NCBI RefSeq assembly: GCF_002917105.1
Contig: NZ_PQFZ01000003.1
Span: 406,520-470,519 of the forward strand
Direction of reading: 5' to 3'
DNA from: Allobosea psychrotolerans
GTDB lineage: Bacteria; Pseudomonadota; Alphaproteobacteria; Rhizobiales; Beijerinckiaceae
Length of the DNA stretch: 64,000 nt
A program made the translations under genes and the position numbers. Under the pieces are notes generated by a model. It ran no database searches. It saw nothing but the letters and a program-made list of their open reading frames with translations, and was not told the DNA's origin. Of the stretch, positions 35,543-45,900 are shown one piece after another. Within the stretch, counting starts at the first letter, position 1. Every line of letters begins with the position of its first letter.

Positions 35543-36736
35543 CTATTTCTCCAGGAACGCCCGGATCGGGCCTTCGGCCTGCTTCATCGAGATGACGCCG
35601 TCGAGATGGCCGCGCGTGCCCTGGATGAAGGCCTGGGTGAGGTTGACGCCGCCCTTCTTGAGCGTCTCGGCGGTGCGCTCGATGGTGTCCGCGGTGAAGA
35701 CGAGATCCTTGGGCTGGCTGATCAGCAGCACGGGCGCCTTGATCTTGCTGGCCGCGTCCGCGAGCGAGATGCCGCCGGCGGCATAGAGCTGGTTCGCTTT
35801 GACGAGATAGAGGAAATGGTTGGCGTCCGAGACTTTCGCGCGGGCCTCGCCGGCATTGTCGAGAATGCTCTGGACCTGGAACTTGTTGGCGAGCGCCTTG
35901 GCCGGGGCATCGCTCTCCTTGGCGGGACGGCGGCCGAAGGTGCCGTTGGTCCAGTCGCCGTGATTGGCCTGGAGCGTGACCACGGCCAGCGCCTTGGCGA
36001 GGCCGGCATTGGGCGGTGTCTTGCCGTAGTAATTGCCGTTGTTCCAGTTCTGGTCGACAAGGATGGGCGCGGCCCAGACGTCGAGCCAGGCGATGAGCTG
36101 TGCGTCGGCCTCGGCCGCGCCGATCACCGGCATCGCCTTGGCGACCATCTCGGGATAGCTCGCCGCCCATTCATAGGTCTGCAGCGCGCCCATCGAGGGG
36201 CCGGCGACCAGCACGAGCTTCCGGATGCCGAGGCTTTCGACCAAAGCCTTCTGGACATTGACGAAGTCGCCGACGGTCACGATCGGGAAATCGAGCGCAT
36301 AGGGCTTGCCGGTGTCGGGATCGATCGAGGCGGGGCCGGTCGTCGTGGTCTTGGGGTCGCCGGTGTTGAGGTTGACCAGCGTATCGGAGGAGAGGACGAA
36401 ATATTTGTTCGTGTCGATCGCCTTGCCGGGACCGACGATGGCGTCCCAATAGCCGGGAGCGGCGTCTGCGGCGGCGTATTTGCCGGCGGCGTGCGAATTG
36501 CCGGAGAAGAAATGGCAGATCAGGATCGCGTTCGATTTGTCGGCGTTGAGCGTGCCGTAGCTCTCCCAGCCGACCTTGACGTTCTTGAGGGTTCGACCGC
36601 TCTGCGTGGTGTAGCTCGGCAGTTCGAAGACCTTCTTTTCGACGATCAGCTCCTGAGATTGGGCCATGCCCGTCGTGATCATGCCCGTCATCATCAATCC
36701 CACGACGCCGGCCGCGCCTGCAATCCAGTGCTTCAT
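35543..36736 (-). CDS. Exported alpha/beta-hydrolase of the homoserine acetyltransferase (MetX) fold
   Basis: A 397-residue alpha/beta-hydrolase closest in pattern to MetX, but with a cleavable signal peptide (MKHWIAGAAGVVGLMMTGMI...GMAQ), so it works in the periplasm or outside. The nucleophile elbow is AGPSMGALQTYEWA; the acid is in PKDLVFTAD and the histidine in GTRGHLDG, so the Ser-Asp-His triad is complete. The MetX oxyanion region HALTGD is replaced by HFFSGNSHAAGK. GGGAGGAT lies nine bases before the ATG at 36736. Homoserine acetylation needs cytoplasmic acetyl-CoA, so an esterase or acyltransferase of another substrate is likelier. It lies downstream of asmA on the same strand, about 100 bases away. 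Confidence 0.85.
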   Translation of the reverse strand: MKHWIAGAAGVVGLMMTGMITTGMAQSQELIVEKKVFELPSYTTQSGRTLKNVKVGWESYGTLNADKSNAILICHFFSGNSHAAGKYAAADAAPGYWDAIVGPGKAIDTNKYFVLSSDTLVNLNTGDPKTTTTGPASIDPDTGKPYALDFPIVTVGDFVNVQKALVESLGIRKLVLVAGPSMGALQTYEWAASYPEMVAKAMPVIGAAEADAQLIAWLDVWAAPILVDQNWNNGNYYGKTPPNAGLAKALAVVTLQANHGDWTNGTFGRRPAKESDAPAKALANKFQVQSILDNAGEARAKVSDANHFLYLVKANQLYAAGGISLADAASKIKAPVLLISQPKDLVFTADTIERTAETLKKGGVNLTQAFIQGTRGHLDGVISMKQAEGPIRAFLEK

Positions 36737-36839
36737 GCCGATATCCTCCCCTTGAACGGCCGTCAGGCGGCCTTGGGAGGCATGAGAGCGGAATTCGCCC
36801 CGCAATGAAAGCCGTAAAAAGCGGCGCTTCAGCTCCGGC

Positions 36840-38594
36840 TCAGCGGAGAAGCTGCGTCGGAAAAGCGGTGGCTCCGCGCGACAGCGTCTCGGTGTCGAGA
36901 TCCAGCGTCGGGTTGTCGAGCGGACCCTTGAGGGTGAAGGGCAGGCGGAGCGGGCCATTGCTGGGTGTGAGCAGGAGGCCCATTTCATAAGCGCGCCCAG
37001 GCAGCGAGACTTGGCCGGCCAGCGTCAATTGATAGCCGGGGCCGATCATCTGCGCATCGGTCACCATCGCGACGCCATTGGCGACGCCGAGATTGATGGC
37101 CGCCATGTCGAACGGGGTCTTGCCCTGCCGCCAGTCGCGCAGCACGAGGCTTGGATTGCGCTCCATCCGGCGCAGCAGCTCGCCGAAGGCGACGCCGCCG
37201 AGTTCGCCCTGGCGCAGGCTCAGGCCGGCCTTGCCACTGAGCGAGGCGACGACCTCTTCGAAGGATGCGCCGAGACCGTCCAGCGCGATTTGCAGCGTGC
37301 CGGTGCCGCTGAGCTTCGCCAGGTCCGGTACATCGCCGGCAGCCTTGCCGAGATTGACCTTGTCGAAGCCGCCCTGGAGCTTGACGTCGACGCCGCCTGG
37401 CGCCGCCAGCGCCAGGAACCGGCCCTTCACGGCGCCACCATAAGCGCTGGCACGCAGCAGCCCAGCCTCGAAACGCCCTTTTTTGATCAGGAGATAGGTC
37501 GCGACATCATCGAGCCGCGCGCCATTGACCCTGGCCGCGTCGACGGAGATGCGCAGGTCGATATCATGGGCGGTCCAGGCGTCGAAATCGAGCGGGGCAC
37601 TCTCGTTCTCCGGCGCAGCGGCGGGCAGCAAGCCGAGGCGACCATAGAGCCGGCCGAGATCGAGCGTCGCGCCAGCCAGCGTGCCGGACAGGGCCAGCCG
37701 CCCGCCGACGTCGCCGAGCTTGATCGCGCCTTCGAGCCGCTCGCCTTCGAGGCTGACGATGGCGTTGCTCAGCGAGGCCTCATGCGGCTTGATCTGCGCG
37801 TCGGCGGTCAGATGGAGCGGGCCGATCGCGGAGGCCAGACGCGGTGTTTCGCCGAACCAGCCGAGCAGTTCAGGCAAGGCCTTGGTCGCAAGCGAGAGCC
37901 GGCCGTTGACGACGGGGTCGTTCAGGCCGCTGCGAATGCCCTCGAATTGCAGGTTCATCACGGGCGAGGCTGCCGTCAGCGCCAGCCGGGCATTCGCGCC
38001 GGCCATCGGCCAGAGCAGGCTGACCTGCGTTGGCACGCCGCGCCAGGTCAGCGAACCCGACAGGCTCAGCGGCTCGTCGGCGTCGCGATCCTGGAGGACG
38101 AGGTTGACGTCGCGCAGGATGGTGCGGATCACGCCCTGCGCCCGCATGAAGACCGAGCCGGCGGTGATGATGATGCGGCTCTGGACTTTCAGCCTCTCGA
38201 GATAGGCCAGGGGCGGCGTGAGCCAGTCGCCGAGCCCGTCATCCGTGCCTGCGACCGCGACGTCGATCTGCGGCACGACCAATTCGATGCGATCGAACCT
38301 GAACTGCCCGATGAGCAGAGGCAGAATGCGCGCGCGGGCCTTGATCCGCAGGGCGGATCCCGTCAGGAGGTCGTCGTGCTGCCGGAACGTGACCTTGGAC
38401 AGGCTGATGCGCGGCAAGGGCAGAAGCGCGATCTCGGCGCGCTCGATCCCGGTGACCTCGAGCCCGGTGCGCAGCTCTATGGCCGCGATCACACGCTGTT
38501 CGACCCGCCCGACCGCGATGCTCCAGGATTGCAATCCGAGCAGCACGACGGCGATGACGAGGCCGTAGGCGAGAATGGAAGCGCGTCTTGTCAT
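36840..38594 (-). CDS. AsmA family protein
   Basis: A 584-residue AsmA-like protein: one N-terminal membrane helix (ILAYGLVIAVVLLGLQSW), then a large periplasmic beta-rich domain of the bridge-like lipid-transfer type. Characteristic segments are RTGLEVTGIERAEIALLPLPRISLSKVTF at the start and the C-terminal AsmA_2 block ASLSGKAGLSLRQGELGGVAFGELLRRMERNPSL followed by TPFDMAAINLGVANGVAMVTDAQMIGPG. AsmA proteins affect outer-membrane assembly and phospholipid transport. The ATG at 38594 starts MTRRASILAYGL, normal for the family. The gene is separate from fbpB upstream. Confidence 0.9.
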   Translation of the reverse strand: MTRRASILAYGLVIAVVLLGLQSWSIAVGRVEQRVIAAIELRTGLEVTGIERAEIALLPLPRISLSKVTFRQHDDLLTGSALRIKARARILPLLIGQFRFDRIELVVPQIDVAVAGTDDGLGDWLTPPLAYLERLKVQSRIIITAGSVFMRAQGVIRTILRDVNLVLQDRDADEPLSLSGSLTWRGVPTQVSLLWPMAGANARLALTAASPVMNLQFEGIRSGLNDPVVNGRLSLATKALPELLGWFGETPRLASAIGPLHLTADAQIKPHEASLSNAIVSLEGERLEGAIKLGDVGGRLALSGTLAGATLDLGRLYGRLGLLPAAAPENESAPLDFDAWTAHDIDLRISVDAARVNGARLDDVATYLLIKKGRFEAGLLRASAYGGAVKGRFLALAAPGGVDVKLQGGFDKVNLGKAAGDVPDLAKLSGTGTLQIALDGLGASFEEVVASLSGKAGLSLRQGELGGVAFGELLRRMERNPSLVLRDWRQGKTPFDMAAINLGVANGVAMVTDAQMIGPGYQLTLAGQVSLPGRAYEMGLLLTPSNGPLRLPFTLKGPLDNPTLDLDTETLSRGATAFPTQLLR

Positions 38595-38730
38595 GAGCCT
38601 TTGCGTGGCGCGAATCCGGCCTGAAGCCGGTTTTCGGCCGGTGACCGGTTTATGACGATGCCAGGACCTTGTCGAGATGACGGAGCTTCTCGGGGTGACC
38701 GGCCTTGTCGAGAACCTGCCTTGTCGTGAC

Positions 38731-40410
38731 TCAGGCAGGCTTATCGCCCGCCCGCGCCAGGGTGATGGCGGGATAGAGGCCGGCCAGCACGATCAGCAGG
38801 CTGGCGAGCGCACCATCCTCGAAGCTGCCGCGCGAGGCGTGGCCGTAGACGATCGTTGCCAGGGTGTCGAGATTGAGCGGCCGCAACAGCAGCGTCGCCG
38901 GCAGCTCCTTCAGGCAATCGACGAAGACGAGCAAGGCCGCGGCCGTGATCGCCGGGCGCATCAACGGCCAATGCACCCGCCGCAGCAATTCGGGTGCTCC
39001 GGCACCGAGCAGCCGGGCGGCGTCGTCGATCCGCGGCGAAACCCGCGCGAGTCCGCTTTCGATACCGGCAATCGCGATAGAGAGGAAGCGCACGGTATAG
39101 GCGATGACAAGCGCTGCGCCGGAGCCGATCAGAAAGAGACCCGGATTGACGCCGAGCCAGGTCTGCGCGGCGTCGGCCAGCCTGTTGTCCAGCGCCGCGA
39201 GCGGCACCAGCAGGCCCAGCGCCAGCACCGTGCCGGGCACGGCGTAGCCGAGCGAGGCCGTGCGCGCCAGAGCCGGGAGCCAGGCCTCGCGCCCAAGCCG
39301 GCTGGCCGCCGCGATGGCGAGGCCGAGCGCGACGACGAGGCCCGAGGCCAGGCTCGCGAGCAGCAGCGCATTGGCGAGATTTCGCAGCAAGGCGGCGTCG
39401 GCCTGCTCCAGCAGACCGCGTGACAGCACCTCGCGGAGCAGGAAGCCGATCGGCAGGAGAGCGCCGAACAGGACGGGCAGGGCGCAGATGAGCGCGGCAC
39501 TGAGGGCTGCGCGCCCAGTGAGCCTGGTGCGCCCGACGGGGCGCGGCTGGCGCACCGAGAGCGCAAAGCGCCGCTGGCCGCGCAGGCGTTTCTCGATAAG
39601 GATCAGCCCGACGACCATCACCAGCATGACGCAGGCGATCTGGGCTGCGCCGGGCAGCGATCCTCGATTGACCCAGGTTGTGTAGATCGACAGCGTCAAC
39701 GAGCGCACGCCGAGATATTCTGTGGCGCCGACATCGTTCAGGGTTTCGAGCAAGGCGAGCGTCAGGCCGGCGGCCAGCGCCGGGCGCGCCATCGGCAGGC
39801 CGATGCGCCAGAACAGGCGCCGTCGCGAGGCGCCTAAAGTGCGCGCCGCCTCGACCATCGCTGCGCCCTGCAGGCCGAAAAGCGCCCGCACGCTGAGATA
39901 GACGTAAGGGTAGAGCACAAGCGCCATGATGACGATCGCGCCGACGAGATTGCGGGGGTCGGGAAACCAGTAATCGCGCAGCGAGCGCCAGCCGGTGAGG
40001 GCCCGCAGAGCCGTCTGGAACGGCCCCTGGAAGCCCAGGAATTCCACGTAGATATAGGCGGTGATGTAGGTCGGCATCGCCAGCGGCAGGACCAGCAGCC
40101 ATTCGAAGGCGCGCCGGCCCGGAAAGTCATATTGCGTGACGAGCCAGGCGGTCGTGACGCCGATCACCGCGCAGAGGGCGCCGACACCGAGCAGCAGCCG
40201 CAAGGTGTCGCCGAGTGCCCGAGGAATGACGTTGGCGGCGAGATGCGGCCAGATCTGCGCGGCCTCTGGCGAGAGCGCGGTCAGCGCCAGCGCGATGAGA
40301 GGAGTGGCGACGAGCCCCGCGCCGAGCAGCGACGCCCAGGCGAAATGCGTCGACGGCCGCCATGGGAATGACGGCCGTCGCAGCGATCTGGCGGGCGCGT
40401 CCAGGCTCAA
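38731..40410 (-). CDS. fbpB: Ferric-iron ABC transporter permease (FbpB/SfuB type)
   Basis: A 559-residue permease made of two fused binding-protein-dependent transport domains, as in FbpB. Each half has an EAA-type loop: MVEAARTLGASRRRLFWRIGLPMARPAL in the first and RIDDAARLLGAGAPELLRRVHWPLMRPAI in the second. The start is a TTG at 40410, overlapping the fbpA stop by four bases (TTGA); reading further upstream would run through fbpA out of frame. Coupled translation with fbpA makes this an fbpAB operon. The ATPase FbpC is missing downstream, where asmA follows, so it must lie elsewhere or be shared. Confidence 0.94.
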   Translation of the reverse strand: MSLDAPARSLRRPSFPWRPSTHFAWASLLGAGLVATPLIALALTALSPEAAQIWPHLAANVIPRALGDTLRLLLGVGALCAVIGVTTAWLVTQYDFPGRRAFEWLLVLPLAMPTYITAYIYVEFLGFQGPFQTALRALTGWRSLRDYWFPDPRNLVGAIVIMALVLYPYVYLSVRALFGLQGAAMVEAARTLGASRRRLFWRIGLPMARPALAAGLTLALLETLNDVGATEYLGVRSLTLSIYTTWVNRGSLPGAAQIACVMLVMVVGLILIEKRLRGQRRFALSVRQPRPVGRTRLTGRAALSAALICALPVLFGALLPIGFLLREVLSRGLLEQADAALLRNLANALLLASLASGLVVALGLAIAAASRLGREAWLPALARTASLGYAVPGTVLALGLLVPLAALDNRLADAAQTWLGVNPGLFLIGSGAALVIAYTVRFLSIAIAGIESGLARVSPRIDDAARLLGAGAPELLRRVHWPLMRPAITAAALLVFVDCLKELPATLLLRPLNLDTLATIVYGHASRGSFEDGALASLLIVLAGLYPAITLARAGDKPA

Positions 40411-41420
40411 TTGTCGAAGCCGACCTTGTCGACGAGATCGGCCGCGGCCTTGCGGTTCCTGGCGATGTCGGTCAGCGGCGTCTTGTCGGGTGTGATCGCG
40501 CCGAGCAGCTTGACGGCGGCGCTCTCCTTGACCTCGGCATTGACCGGGAATTCGAAGTTGCCGTCGCCATAGAGCTCCTGCGCCTTCGGGGTGAGCATGT
40601 ATTCGATCAGCTTGACCGCATTGTCCTTGTTGGGCGCGTTCCTGGCGATCGCGGCGGCTGAGACGTTCACATGGGTGCCGCCATTGGCGAAGGTCGTCTT
40701 CAGCGGCTTGATTGCGTCGTACCAGCCCTTCTGCTCGTTCTTGGCCTGGCTCATCAGGCCGATGTAATAGGTGTTGATCAAGGCGATGTCGCACTGGCCC
40801 GAGAGGATATCGCGGGCGACGTCGCGGTCTCCGCCGCCGGGCTTGCGGGCGGTGTTGGCCTTCAACGCCTTGAGATAGCCTTCCGTCTTCTCGGCGCCGT
40901 TGCGGGCGAGATAGGCTGCGAAGAAGGCATTATTATAGGGGTGCTGGCCGGCGCGGATGCAGAACTTGCCCTTCCATTTCGGGTCAGCGAGATCCTCATA
41001 GGTGATCGCGTCCTGCTGCACCCGGTCCTTCGAGACGATGACGATGCGGGCGCGCTTGGTCAGGGTGACCCAGCTGTCGTCGGGACCGCGCAATTGCGCC
41101 GGCACGATCTTGTCGACCGCAGCCGACTTGACCGGCTGGGTGATGCCGGCGTCCACGGCTGCATTGATCTCGCCGACATCGACCACCAGCATCACATCGG
41201 CAGGGCTGTTGGCGCCTTCCGCCTTGATGCGCTCCTGCAAGCCGTCCTTCAGGAACACGGCGTTGACCTTGATGCCGGTGTCCTGGGTGAAGGCGGCAAG
41301 CACCGGATTGAGCAGGCCGGGCTCGCGCGTGGTGTAGAGGTTGACGCTCTGCGCCATGACCGGTGTCGCCAGCAGGCCGGTGGCCAGCGCCAGGGCGGAC
41401 AGATGGGTGGAGTGGCTCAT
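40407..41420 (-). CDS. fbpA: Periplasmic ferric-iron-binding protein
   Basis: A 337-residue Fe(III)-binding protein of the FbpA/FutA transferrin-like family. The signal peptide runs to about 23 (ALALATGLLATPVMA, then QSVNLYTTREPGLL). The tandem tyrosine iron ligand motif is in LINTYYIGLM, and the family block DPKWKGKFCIRAGQHPYNNAFFAAYLARNG is present. It delivers ferric iron to FbpB. A GC-rich stem (GCCCC/GGGGC) lies in its leader, and an Irr/ICE-like site about 130-150 bases upstream suggests iron-dependent control. Confidence 0.95.
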   Translation of the reverse strand: MSHSTHLSALALATGLLATPVMAQSVNLYTTREPGLLNPVLAAFTQDTGIKVNAVFLKDGLQERIKAEGANSPADVMLVVDVGEINAAVDAGITQPVKSAAVDKIVPAQLRGPDDSWVTLTKRARIVIVSKDRVQQDAITYEDLADPKWKGKFCIRAGQHPYNNAFFAAYLARNGAEKTEGYLKALKANTARKPGGGDRDVARDILSGQCDIALINTYYIGLMSQAKNEQKGWYDAIKPLKTTFANGGTHVNVSAAAIARNAPNKDNAVKLIEYMLTPKAQELYGDGNFEFPVNAEVKESAAVKLLGAITPDKTPLTDIARNRKAAADLVDKVGFDN

Positions 41421-41552
41421 GGGGGCGCTCCCTCTCGATTAAAGGCCCCGCTTCTGGGGCTTAAGGCCGGGAGGGGTAGAGCCAGGTTGGCGTTGCGTCA
41501 ACAAAAAATGGAGTAAGATCAGAGACTTGAAGGCGTTCTAATCTGGCATCAG

Positions 41553-41569
41553 TTTAGGCTGGTTCTAAA
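41553..41569. promoter_or_regulatory. Irr/ICE-like iron-control element upstream of fbpA
   Basis: TTTAGGC TGG TTCTAAA matches the rhizobial iron-control element TTTAGAA-N3-TTCTAAA at 12 of 14 positions, with the right half perfect. A further half-site TTCTAAT lies at 41536-41542. It is about 133 bases upstream of the fbpA start. Confidence 0.55.
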
Positions 41570-41617
41570 GACCGGAAGGCTGCACAACCTGCCGTCTTTT
41601 CAGCTGGAGGGCCAGAA

Positions 41618-42745
41618 TCAGGGCTGCGTCGAGGATGTGGCGATCGGAATGATGCGGGCCTGCCCACGTGCGGTGGGATCGAGCGTGCCGCGCAGCGGAA
41701 CCGCGTCGCTGATGACGCTGTCGTCATGCAGGCTGGCCTCGCGCAGGAGCATCTGCCGGCGCAGGCCGCGCGCCTGCGCCTCCATGCGGGAGATGCCGAC
41801 GCGCTCGTCGATCTGCTGGCGCTGGCCCTTGCTGAGCTCGGAGGCCTTGCGGAAATCGCGGAAGTCGCTGGTGCTGTAAGGCCAGCGCGAGCCGCCCATG
41901 AAGGTGCGGACCTTGCCGTCAAGCACGACGCTGTCGCCGGGGCGCAGGGTGAAGTCGCGCAAGAGCGAGACCCGGCGCTCTCCGGCCTGGACGATGGCCG
42001 GCCGGCAGGCGGGATCGGCAGAGGTCTCATGGCCATGGGCGACAGGCAGGGCGGAATAGCGCTTGCCGTCGGCGGCCTGGGCTTCCTCGATGGTCGCAGC
42101 ACCCGCGGCGACCCGGAAGACCTTGACGGGGATGCCCGGATTCATCGCCTGGCAGAGCGCCTCATGCGCCTTCATGTCGGATTGGTTGCGCAGATAGCCG
42201 ATGGGCGCGTGAAAGCCGTCGCACAGGCGCACGCAGATGGTGCGGGCGACATCGGCTGCGCCGGAGACCGTATCGAGCCGGACCGCCTGCTGCGTTCTGG
42301 CCTGCTGAGCCTTGGTCTGCAGCGTCTTGGCGTGCTGGCGCTGCACTACGCCGGTGGGCACGTCATGCGGCCGGAACGGGTTGAGGCTGACCGCGGGGTG
42401 GGCGATGCGCCCATCGGCCTGCGTGCGCCAGAGCGGCAGTTCCCAGCGGCTGCGAGACGGCGCGTAGGCGGTCGGCGCGGCGGGGGCTGAGGCAGCCTGC
42501 TGCGCGGCCCGGCGATTGGCGCCTTCCTGCAGCAGAAAAGTGCGGGCGCCTGCGTCGTCCTCGGCCTGGACGAGAGAGATGGTGAAGATCGTGCCGCCCG
42601 CGCCGAGCGCCAGGCCCAGCCCCGTCATCGCGATGAGCCTGGTCGCACGGTTGCCCCGTGACGCAGATGGTGCTGCGGTGCTTGCGGCGACAAGAATATC
42701 ACTGCGGGACAAACCTCCCGCCGGAACTTCACGGACACGTAACAT
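41618..42745 (-). CDS. DUF2865 domain-containing protein
   Basis: A 375-residue protein with an N-terminal membrane anchor (RLIAMTGLGLALGAGGTIFTISLV, about 36-60) and the rhizobial DUF2865 domain, recognised by ARTICVRLCDGFHAPIGYLRNQSD and the later AMNPGIPVKVFRVAAG. It has paired cysteines in VRLCDG and in CQAMNPG that could form a periplasmic disulfide. Alanine/glutamine-rich segments fill the linker. Function is not known; the domain is widespread in Hyphomicrobiales. It is upstream of, and on the same strand as, fbpA, but separated from it by the iron-control element. Confidence 0.85.
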   Translation of the reverse strand: MLRVREVPAGGLSRSDILVAASTAAPSASRGNRATRLIAMTGLGLALGAGGTIFTISLVQAEDDAGARTFLLQEGANRRAAQQAASAPAAPTAYAPSRSRWELPLWRTQADGRIAHPAVSLNPFRPHDVPTGVVQRQHAKTLQTKAQQARTQQAVRLDTVSGAADVARTICVRLCDGFHAPIGYLRNQSDMKAHEALCQAMNPGIPVKVFRVAAGAATIEEAQAADGKRYSALPVAHGHETSADPACRPAIVQAGERRVSLLRDFTLRPGDSVVLDGKVRTFMGGSRWPYSTSDFRDFRKASELSKGQRQQIDERVGISRMEAQARGLRRQMLLREASLHDDSVISDAVPLRGTLDPTARGQARIIPIATSSTQP

Positions 42746-42843
42746 CGCGTCGACTCCACCCTACGCTTGTTTACTCGTCCGCCGCCGAATGGGTGTAATT
42801 CACTTTTTGTTAAGCTTCAACGTCGCTGCGGCGCAGCACACGG

Positions 42844-42878
42844 AAAAAGGGCGCGATGCTTAACGCAGCGCGCCCTTT
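42844..42878 (-). terminator. Rho-independent terminator of the RND operon
   Basis: On the minus strand, AAAGGGCGCG - loop - CGCGCCCTTTTT: a 10-bp stem with a 13-base loop and a T run, about 45 bases after the RND permease stop. Confidence 0.85.
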
Positions 42879-42922
42879 CGATCGTGGGGCAGGCAAACAG
42901 GGGCGAATATCGCCCTATTGCA

Positions 42923-45900
42923 TCAGAGTTCCGGCTTGTGGACGGCCTGGGGCACCGCCACGGGGACGCCAGGTACGAGCATGTCCTGCTGGCTGTCCCG
43001 CCGGTTGCGGCCCGAGAGCCAGCTGTCGACCTTGTCGAGATAGAAATAGACGACGGGGGTGATGTAGAGCGTCAGCAATTGCGAGACCATCAGGCCGCCG
43101 ACGACGGCGATGCCGAGGGGCTGGCGCAATTCGGCGCCGGCGCCATGGCCGAGCGCGATTGGCAGCACGCCGAAGATCGCCGCAAAGCTCGTCATCATGA
43201 TCGGCCGGAAGCGCACCAGCGCCGCCTCGCGGATGGCGCTGAGCGCGTCGTCGCCCATCTTGCGCCGCTCGATCGCGAAATCGACCATCATGATCGCGTT
43301 CTTCTTGACGATACCGACAAGCATCAGGATGCCGATGATCGCGATCACGGACAGGTCCATGCCGAAATATTCGAGCGCGAGCAGGGCGCCCAGGCCGGCC
43401 GAGGGCAGGCCGGACAGGATGGTGATCGGGTGGATGAAGCTCTCGTAGAGAATCCCGAGGATGATGTAGATCACCAGGATGGCGGCGAAGATCAGCAGGC
43501 CCTGGCCCTTCAGCGCATCCTGGAAGAGCTGCGCGGACCCTGCGAAGCTGGTCACGATGGTGGCGGGCAGGTTGACGTCGCGTTCGGCCGCCCGGATGGC
43601 GTTGACCGCGTCGCCAAGCGAGATGCCCGGCGCGGTGTTGAACGAGATCGTCACCGCCGGCTGCTGCGAGATGCGGTTGACCGCCAGCGGCCCGACGCTC
43701 GGCTTGATCGTCGCGACTGATTCCAAGGGTACGTTGAGGCCGTTCGCGGCCTTGAGCTGCAGGCGCGAGAGCACGCCCGGATCCTGCTGGTAGATGCGGT
43801 CGGCCTCCATGATGACCTGATAATCGGTCGCCGGGGTGAAGATCGTCGCGATCTGCCGCGAGCCGAAGGCGTTGCCCAGCGCCTGTCGGATCTGGTCGCT
43901 GGTGATGCCGAGACTGGCGGCGCGCTCGCGGTCGATATCGATCGAGAGCTGCGGATTGCGCAGTTGCAGGTCGATATTGGCGTCGCGCAATTGCGGGATC
44001 TGCGACAGGCGCTGCTGCATCAGCGGGGCATAGGTGAAGAGTTGATTCAGGTCCGGCCCCTGCAGCGAATAGAGGTACTGCGCGCGCGAGGAGCGTCCGG
44101 CGTTCAGGTTGATGTTCTGAACCTGCTGGAACACGGCGGTGATGCCGGGCACCTCAGCGGTCGCGCGCCTGAGTCTTGCGATGACCACCTCCGCCTTGTC
44201 GCGCTGTTCCTTCGGCTTCAGCGAGATGAACATGAAGCCGTTGCTGGTGGCGTTGAAGCCGCCGATATTGGCATTCAGATAATCGACTGCGGGATCGGCC
44301 TTGACGATGGCCGAGACACGCTGCTGGCGCTCGGCCATGGCCTCGAAGGAGGTGTCGGGCGGTCCTTCGGTCGAGGCGCGCAACAGGCCGGTGTCCTCGG
44401 TCGGGAAAAAGCCCTTCGGGATCGAGGTATAGAGCGACGCCGAGACCCAGACGGTGCCGAGCGTGAAGATCAGCATCAGGACGCGAGCCTTGAGGACCCA
44501 GTCCAGCGTCCAGCGATAGGCGTCGAGCATCGCCTGGAAGCCGGCCTCGAAGACCCGCTCGAGGATGTTCGGCTTCTTGTGGTGATCATGCGCCTTGAGG
44601 AAGCGGGCGCACAGCATCGGCGTCAGCGTCAGCGAGACGAAGCCCGAGACGATGATCGAGGCGGCGATCGTGCCGGCGAACTCGGCGAAGACCTTGCCGA
44701 CGACACCGCCCATGAAGAAGACCGGGATGAACACCGCTACCAGGGAGATGGTGATCGAGAGAATGGTGAAGCCGATCTCGCGCGAGCCGTCGAGTGCCGC
44801 CTGGAACGGCTTCTTGCCCATCTCGATATGCCGGATGATGTTCTCCAGCATGACGATGGCGTCGTCGACGACGAAGCCGACCGCCAGCGTCAGCGCCAGC
44901 AGCGAGATGTTGTCGAGCGAATAGCCGAGCGCGTGCATGATCGCGAAGGTGCCGATCAGCGAGATCGGCAGCGCCAGCGTCGGGATCACGGTTGCCGCCA
45001 GGCTCTTCAGGAACAGGAAGATCACCATGATGACGAGCGCGATGGCGACGACGAGCGAGAACTCGACATCCTCGACCGCTTCGCGGATCGGGATCGAGCG
45101 GTCGTTCAGCGCGTGCAGCTCGATTGCGGCAGGCAACTGCGAGCGATAGCTCTCGAGCCGGGCCTTGATGCTGTCGACGACATCGACGGTATTGGCGTCG
45201 GATTGACGATAGACGGCGAGCAGGATCGAGCGCTGGCCGTTGTACCAGCTCGCGGTCTGGTCGTTCTCGACCGAGTCATAGACCGTCGCGAGATCCTCGA
45301 GCCGGATCGGCACGCCGTTCTTCTGGGCGACGATCAGATTGCCGTATTCGCCGGCGCGCTCCATCTGGCCGGTCGCGCCCAGCGTCAGGCGCTGGTTCTC
45401 GCCGTTCAGCGTGCCGACGGGCGAATTGGAGTTGGCTGCGGCGATGGCGGTGCGCACATCCGAAAGCGCAAGGCCGCGCGAGGAGACCGCATCGGGATTG
45501 ATCTTGACCCGCACGGCGTATTTCTGCGCGCCGAAGATGTTGACCTGGGCGACGCCGTTGAGCTGCGAAATCTGCTGCTGCAGCACGTTCTCGCCGAACT
45601 CATGGACCTCGTAGAGCGGCTTGGTCGCCGAGGTCAGTACCATGAACAGGATCGGCGTATCGGCCGGATTGACCTTCCTGAAGCTCGGCGGGGTCGGCAA
45701 CTCCGGCGGCAGTCGCCGGGCGGTCGCGCTCAGCGCCGCCTGCACGTCGAGCGCAGCGCCATCGATGTTGCGGTTGAGGTCGAATTGCAGCGTGATCGAG
45801 GTCGAGCCCTGCTGCGAGACCGAGGACATCGAGGTGATGCCGGAGATCGAGGCGAATTCGCGCTCGAGCGGAGCTGCGATCGAGGATGCCATCGTCTCAG

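Noticed and set aside
38731-41420. A complete ferric-iron ABC transporter
   Set aside because: fbpA and fbpB are present but no ATPase gene follows; asmA is next.
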